Below the pieces are notes generated by a model, which saw only the letters and a list, made by a program, of their open reading frames with translations, was not told where the DNA came from and did no database searches. A stretch of DNA of 8,792 nucleotides from an uncultured Candidatus Nitrosopelagicus sp. (lineage in GTDB: Archaea; Thermoproteota; Nitrososphaeria; Nitrososphaerales; Nitrosopumilaceae), in assembly GCA_937896695.1 (NCBI GenBank), contig CALBOT010000077.1, positions 1 through 8,792 on the forward strand, given 5' to 3'. Positions 5,171-8,792 of this stretch are shown here, in pieces; positions within the stretch are counted from its first letter, which is position 1, and each line of letters starts with the position of its first letter. Both the position numbers and the translations under genes were made by a program.

Positions 5171-6514
5171 ATGCAACAAAAAGCCAAGCTGGTATGTATC
5201 AATCCAAATTGTGGAAAGACGTTTTCAATTAGATCATTAGCGATAAAATGTGATGCATGTAGTTTTTTACTTGATGTAAAATATGAAAATAAACCAAATT
5301 CAAATCTGAAAGATGTATTTTATGAAAGAAGAAACCCTCAAGGAAGTATTTACAATGAAAGTGGCGTTTGGAGATTTAGAGAATTATTGAATTTTTGCGA
5401 AATCGAAACAGAAGATATTGAACAATGTTCAAAATATTTAGTATCTCTAGATGGTGCAGAAGGAAGACAGTCAAAACCATACCACATGAGTAAGGTGGCA
5501 GAATTTGTAGGATTGAACAACGAGAATGTTGTATTTCAACCAGAAGGATACAACCCAAGTGGTTCATTCAAAGATAATGGAATGTCTGCCGCAGTAACTC
5601 ATGGAAAAATGATGGGTGCAAAAAAAATTATTTGTGCATCCACAGGCAATACCTCCGCATCAGCAGGAATGTTTGCCGCAAATGAAAACATGGATTGTGA
5701 TGTTTACATTCCAGATGGCCAAATAGCTCCAGGAAAATTAAGTCAGGCGTATCAATTTGGAACACAAATGGTAAAAGTTAATGGAAATTTTGATGATGCA
5801 TTTACAAAATCATTACAAGCTGCAGAAGAACCTGGAAGTTATACGGTAAACTCAGTAAATCCATTTAGGATTGAAGGACAAAAAACAATTCCATACAGAG
5901 CATTAGAATATCTTAACTGGGAAGTTCCCGATTGGCTTGTGTATCCAGGAGGAGCATTAGGAAATACATCAAGCTGTGGAAAAAGTTTAATGGAATTGTA
6001 CGAATGGGGCTGGATTAAAAAAATTCCACGAATAGCAGTGATTAATGCAAGTGGTGCGAATACACTTTATCAATTGTTTAATGGTATATTTGATGAAGAA
6101 AAATTACAATGGAATGATGGTGCACCCAACTTTGAATTGATTCAGAGATTTTATGATAAAATGAATAAAGATGAAAATCTAAAACCAAAAACCAAGGCAA
6201 CAGCGATACAGATTGGTAAACCATCAAACATTGCAAAAGGATTACGTGCATTAGAATTTACAAACGGAATTGTAGAAGAAGTTACAGATAAAGAAATGCT
6301 TGATGGAATGTCAGTAGTAGGATTAAATGGATTTGATTGCGAGATGGCATCAGGTGCATCTGTTGCAGGCATAAAGAAATTACGAGATAAAGGAATAATT
6401 AAAAAAGATGACAAAGTAGTGGGAATTCTAACAGGAAGACAAAAAGAACCTTTACTTCCGATTGACTATCATAATGATCCTTCAAACAAATTTGCAAGAC
6501 CGCCAAAAATTTAG
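5171..6514 (+). CDS. thrC: Threonine synthase
   Basis: This 447-residue PLP enzyme converts O-phosphohomoserine and water to threonine and phosphate, the last step of threonine synthesis, in the cytoplasm. The N-terminus has a zinc-ribbon-like set of cysteines (C9, C14, C27, C30), common in archaeal-type threonine synthases. GVWRFRELL (65-73) is the characteristic pre-domain motif. K134 in NPSGSFKDNG (128-137) is the PLP Schiff-base lysine. STGNTSASAG is the substrate and PLP-contacting loop. PGGALGNTSS is the glycine-rich phosphate-binding loop. The length suits the type with N-terminal extension. Related PLP enzymes such as threonine dehydratase or cysteate synthase are alternatives, but the WRFREL motif and zinc ribbon favour threonine synthase. 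No other threonine pathway gene is adjacent, and it appears to be transcribed alone. Its start is supported by the TATA spacing and by the ribbon beginning at residue 9. Confidence 0.92.
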   Translation: MQQKAKLVCINPNCGKTFSIRSLAIKCDACSFLLDVKYENKPNSNLKDVFYERRNPQGSIYNESGVWRFRELLNFCEIETEDIEQCSKYLVSLDGAEGRQSKPYHMSKVAEFVGLNNENVVFQPEGYNPSGSFKDNGMSAAVTHGKMMGAKKIICASTGNTSASAGMFAANENMDCDVYIPDGQIAPGKLSQAYQFGTQMVKVNGNFDDAFTKSLQAAEEPGSYTVNSVNPFRIEGQKTIPYRALEYLNWEVPDWLVYPGGALGNTSSCGKSLMELYEWGWIKKIPRIAVINASGANTLYQLFNGIFDEEKLQWNDGAPNFELIQRFYDKMNKDENLKPKTKATAIQIGKPSNIAKGLRALEFTNGIVEEVTDKEMLDGMSVVGLNGFDCEMASGASVAGIKKLRDKGIIKKDDKVVGILTGRQKEPLLPIDYHNDPSNKFARPPKI

Positions 6515-6564
6515 CCTCAAATTATAAAAAATCAATTTAACTTAATCTCAAGGGTTTAATAGAA

Positions 6565-6599
6565 ACCACATCTAGAATATAATAATCTGAAAATGTGGT
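6565..6599. promoter_or_regulatory. Inverted repeat flanking a TATA-like box (candidate operator) upstream of the CorC-like gene
   Basis: ACCACAT (6565-6571) and ATGTGGT (6593-6599) form perfect 7-base arms separated by 21 bases. The GC content of the arms is unusual in this AT-rich spacer. The spacer encloses a TATA-like ATATAATA (6577-6584), so a dimeric regulator on the arms could occlude promoter binding. A transcript terminator of threonine synthase is the alternative reading, but no T run follows the second arm. Confidence 0.4.
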
Positions 6600-6607
6600 G
6601 TAACTAC

Positions 6608-6614
6608 AATATAT
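6608..6614 (+). promoter_or_regulatory. Alternative TATA box upstream of the CorC-like gene
   Basis: AATATAT is centred about 52 bases before the ATG at 6663 and would give a leader of roughly 25-30 bases carrying the SD sequence. It competes with the ATATAATA box at 6577-6584, which would give a longer leader. The 148-base gap 6515-6662 holds nothing else that I can identify except a 19-codon reading frame at 6613-6672. Confidence 0.3.
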
Positions 6615-6651
6615 GATGTACAGAGTTCATATCAATAAAACAAAATTATTA

Positions 6652-6656
6652 GAGGT
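6652..6656 (+). promoter_or_regulatory. Shine-Dalgarno GAGGT for the CorC-like gene
   Basis: GAGGT matches the archaeal anti-SD core and sits 6 bases before the ATG at 6663. It is the strongest SD in the window. It indicates a leadered mRNA here, unlike most neighbours, and fixes the start codon. Confidence 0.65.
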
Positions 6657-6662
6657 TATCAA

Positions 6663-7907
6663 ATGCAATTAGAATTTGAAATACCATTACTGGTAGTTTT
6701 GATTGGACTTTCCGGTTTCTTTAGTGGTCTAGAAGTAGCTTTGGTAGGAGTTAGAATTTCAAAAATTGAACAAATGGTGAAAGACAAGGTAAAAGGCGCC
6801 ACATCGCTACTAAAATTAAAAACAAATCCTAGTCGCATGATGGCCAGTGTTAATTTAGGAAATAATCTCGTTAATGTTGCAGCAACTGCAATTGCAACCG
6901 ATATTGCATTAAAAATATTTGGAAATGACGGACTAGCAATAGTAATTGGAATCATGACATTTTTGATACTGATTTTTGGAGAAATAACACCAAAAACATA
7001 CTGTAATGCCAATGCAGCAAAGATTGCAGTCAGATATAGTACTGTATTGCTGGTTTTCAGTTATGCATTTTATCCAGTAGTAAGAATTTTAGAAGGAATT
7101 ACAAAAGGTATTATTCGTTTAACGGGAAGTAGTGACAATCCCCCAGGATTGACAGAAGACGAGATAAAAGGCGTAATTGATCAAGGGCTAAAAGATAAAG
7201 CAATTGAGAAACAAGAAAGTGAATTAGTGCATGGTGCACTAAACTTTGATGACATAATTATTCGCTCCGTCATGACACCAAGAACAAAAATGTTCACGTT
7301 GAATTCTAAAAAAATGTTGTTTGAAGCATTGCCTGAAATTAATAATAGTGGATTTTCCAGAATACCTGTATTTTCAGAAAACAGTGACAACATAATAGGG
7401 ATTGTACATGTCAGAGATGTTTTAAAGACATTGGAAAATGATGAGAAAGTCATATCACTTGAAGAAATAATGAGAGAACCAATTTTCGTATCACAAGAAA
7501 AACGTGTTAGTGATTTATTAAAAGAAATGCAAGGTAGACAGACTCACATGGCAATTGTAGTGGATGAATTTGGAGGAGTAGAAGGATGTGTTACATTAGA
7601 AGATTTACTTGAAGAAATTGTAGGAGAAATTCGTGACGAAAAAGATACAGTTCAGCAGGTATTTCAGAGAGAAGGAAATAATGCAATTTTAACAAATGGC
7701 GATATTGAAATAGATAAAATTAATGAAATTTTCAAAACAAATATTCCTGAAGGAGACGATTATTCAAGATTAAACGGATTGTTACATGAAAAATTACACG
7801 ATATCCCAAAAGAAGGAGATAAAGTTGAAATAGAATCATTAAGAATAATGATAGAAAAAGTTTCAAAAAACAAACCCGATAAAATTCGAATAGAGAAAAT
7901 AAAATGA
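6663..7907 (+). CDS. CNNM/CorC-family membrane protein with CBS pair and CorC_HlyC domain
   Basis: This 414-residue inner-membrane protein is predicted to take part in Mg or other divalent cation transport, as for CNNM/CorC relatives. The N-terminal CNNM (DUF21) domain covers about residues 5-150, with hydrophobic helices near 7-30, 68-85, 90-110 and 125-145. It has the family motifs NLGNNLVN (64-71) and FGEITPK (105-111). A CBS pair follows: the first begins around MTPR (204-207), and the second ends in VVDEFGG plus VTLEDLLEEIVGEI. A CorC_HlyC (FAD-binding-like) domain covers roughly 335-412. The first helix reads FFSGLEVAL where many relatives have FFSxSE, so the second serine is leucine. 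Older annotation calls such proteins hemolysins, but transport is better supported. The gene looks monocistronic with a strong SD. Its TGA touches the stop codon of the convergent GAPDH gene with no gap. Confidence 0.9.
   Translation: MQLEFEIPLLVVLIGLSGFFSGLEVALVGVRISKIEQMVKDKVKGATSLLKLKTNPSRMMASVNLGNNLVNVAATAIATDIALKIFGNDGLAIVIGIMTFLILIFGEITPKTYCNANAAKIAVRYSTVLLVFSYAFYPVVRILEGITKGIIRLTGSSDNPPGLTEDEIKGVIDQGLKDKAIEKQESELVHGALNFDDIIIRSVMTPRTKMFTLNSKKMLFEALPEINNSGFSRIPVFSENSDNIIGIVHVRDVLKTLENDEKVISLEEIMREPIFVSQEKRVSDLLKEMQGRQTHMAIVVDEFGGVEGCVTLEDLLEEIVGEIRDEKDTVQQVFQREGNNAILTNGDIEIDKINEIFKTNIPEGDDYSRLNGLLHEKLHDIPKEGDKVEIESLRIMIEKVSKNKPDKIRIEKIK
7890..7905 (-). terminator. Possible T-rich terminator of the GAPDH gene
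   Basis: Directly beyond the minus-strand stop, the minus strand reads ATTTTATTTTCTCTAT, a T-rich stretch suited to archaeal termination. It lies inside the lysine/isoleucine-coding end of the convergent CorC-like gene. No hairpin is evident. Confidence 0.3.
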
Positions 7908-8792
7908 TTACTTTCCACTAAAATTAGATTCTAAAAGCCTTTTTTTCTCAGACATGTTAAATAATTTTTCAGTATGTTTGATAGCATCTTCATGAGATTT
8001 TTCAAACAACATTGCTTGTAACAACATGTGATTTTCAGGAATTACAATCCCAGTTTGATCATCCGAATACATAATCTGAATCGTATCATCTATTTTTTGT
8101 GTCATATTAGCATGTATGTGAATCATGTTAGTATCTTTAAAACTGAAATTTAATTTTTCTGCAAAATCACGTATGTCTTTTGTTCCTTTTGCATTCCACA
8201 ATGTTGCAACACCATATTCATTTTTGAATATATTATGTAATTCGTCTACCGACGGAGTGTTTTCTTTAAATCTAATATCCATTATGTGTAAATGCATTTG
8301 ACGTGTAGGAACTTTGATTGCACGAACAAATAATGGCGATTCTTTACCAAAATATGATTTAACATCTTCACCATGATGTGGACTTTGAGTCAATTCAATT
8401 GTATCTGTAACTGATTCATTTGTTTGTTCAATATCTGCCCATCGTCTTACAAGTGTAACATCAAATCTTTTAATTGAGTTTCCAAAATTCTTTCGTAATG
8501 GTTCTAAGATACGGCCCATGCCCGTAACATTACAACTACCTTGCATGACATGTTTTTTTCCAATTGCATCTGCATAATTTACTTTTGAATTAAATAATAG
8601 ATCTGAAACAGCTTTTTCGCCATCGATTGTTTCTCCACCCTGATAAATCGACAAAATATCTCGAGGTTCATAAAACAATTTTTTATTTTTGAAACCAACT
8701 CCACCAGGAGATGCATCAATAACCAAATCGGATTCATCTAATGCAGATTCAATATTTCCAGTTATAGTGAAATCAGAAAATGCATTTTGATT
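7908..8792 (-). CDS. gap: Type II (archaeal) glyceraldehyde-3-phosphate dehydrogenase, 5' partial
   Basis: The minus-strand frame is open from the TAA at 7908-7910 to the right edge, giving 294 residues. The N-terminal part of roughly 45 residues, with the Rossmann GxGxxG, lies outside, so no internal start codon should be taken as the true start. Visible from the left are DLVIDASPGGVG (end of the nucleotide-binding half), YQGGE, the catalytic QGSCNVTGMGR with its nucleophilic cysteine, VRRWAD, and KVPTRQMHLHIMD, which matches the archaeal P-T-x-x-M-H-L-H block. The enzyme interconverts glyceraldehyde 3-phosphate and 1,3-bisphosphoglycerate with NAD(P), and in autotrophic Thaumarchaeota would mainly serve gluconeogenesis. 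Many archaeal relatives read SCNTT after the cysteine; here it is SCNVT. The gene converges on the CorC-like gene with touching stop codons. Confidence 0.9.
   Translation of the reverse strand, partial: NQNAFSDFTITGNIESALDESDLVIDASPGGVGFKNKKLFYEPRDILSIYQGGETIDGEKAVSDLLFNSKVNYADAIGKKHVMQGSCNVTGMGRILEPLRKNFGNSIKRFDVTLVRRWADIEQTNESVTDTIELTQSPHHGEDVKSYFGKESPLFVRAIKVPTRQMHLHIMDIRFKENTPSVDELHNIFKNEYGVATLWNAKGTKDIRDFAEKLNFSFKDTNMIHIHANMTQKIDDTIQIMYSDDQTGIVIPENHMLLQAMLFEKSHEDAIKHTEKLFNMSEKKRLLESNFSGK
7940..7946 (+). terminator. Possible T-tract terminator of the CorC-like gene
   Basis: A T7 run begins 33 bases after the TGA at 7905-7907, inside the lysine-coding 3' end of the opposing GAPDH gene. 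It is the nearest plus-strand T run and a candidate archaeal terminator. Confidence 0.35.

Noticed and set aside
6659..7012. A 117-codon antisense frame opposite the N-terminal part of the CorC-like gene, hydrophobic and membrane-protein-like.
   Set aside because: Its hydrophobicity mirrors the transmembrane codons of the real gene; the plus-strand frame has a strong SD and full family motifs.
8724..8726. TTG as the start of the GAPDH gene.
   Set aside because: The frame stays open for 22 more codons to the window edge, and the family needs an N-terminal Rossmann half, so the gene simply continues outside.
1..8792. Search for CRISPR repeats, transposase genes, insertion-sequence ends, tRNA and rRNA.
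   Set aside because: No spaced direct repeats, no transposase motifs and no cloverleaf or rRNA-like segments were seen; nearly all the window is filled by ordinary genes.

Overview
The window reads as a piece of an AT-rich archaeal chromosome, most likely from the Nitrososphaerota (Thaumarchaeota), perhaps a Nitrosopumilus-like ammonia oxidiser. The support is a type II archaeal glyceraldehyde-3-phosphate dehydrogenase, an archaeal thiolase paired with a DUF35 protein, an F420-type luciferase-like oxidoreductase and an Hjc-like resolvase. In addition, TATA-like boxes sit about 24-28 bases before start codons that have no Shine-Dalgarno (SD) sequence, the pattern of leaderless archaeal transcripts. 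The lineage is inferred from gene content and style; no marker gene is present. I see no mobile element, CRISPR array, tRNA or rRNA.

Layout. Bases 1-177 are the 3' end of a DedA-family membrane protein. Bases 218-3297 form a tight four-gene operon with 4-, 8- and 4-base overlaps: sugar-1-phosphate nucleotidyltransferase, luciferase-like (Mer-type) oxidoreductase, thiolase, and DUF35 zinc-ribbon/OB protein. Bases 3346-4679 carry three same-strand genes, each with its own likely promoter: an Hjc-like nuclease and two small proteins of unknown function. A minus-strand helical protein of unknown function (4680-5057) abuts the last of these tail to tail. It is divergent from threonine synthase (5171-6514), and the 113-base gap between them contains inverted repeats and both promoters. 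After a 148-base regulatory-looking spacer comes a CNNM/CorC-type membrane protein with CBS domains (6663-7907). It abuts, again with no gap, a minus-strand type II GAPDH that runs off the right edge.

How the genes fit together. Threonine synthase, GAPDH and the CorC-like protein look like single-gene housekeeping units for amino acid synthesis, gluconeogenesis and metal ion transport. The four-gene operon is the most interesting part. It joins nucleotide-sugar formation, a probable F420-dependent redox step and CoA-thioester carbon-carbon chemistry in one translationally coupled unit, without the HMG-CoA synthase that often accompanies thiolase-DUF35 pairs. Its product cannot be read from the sequence. 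Both convergent gene pairs have stop codons that touch, so each transcript's T-rich end must lie inside the opposing gene.
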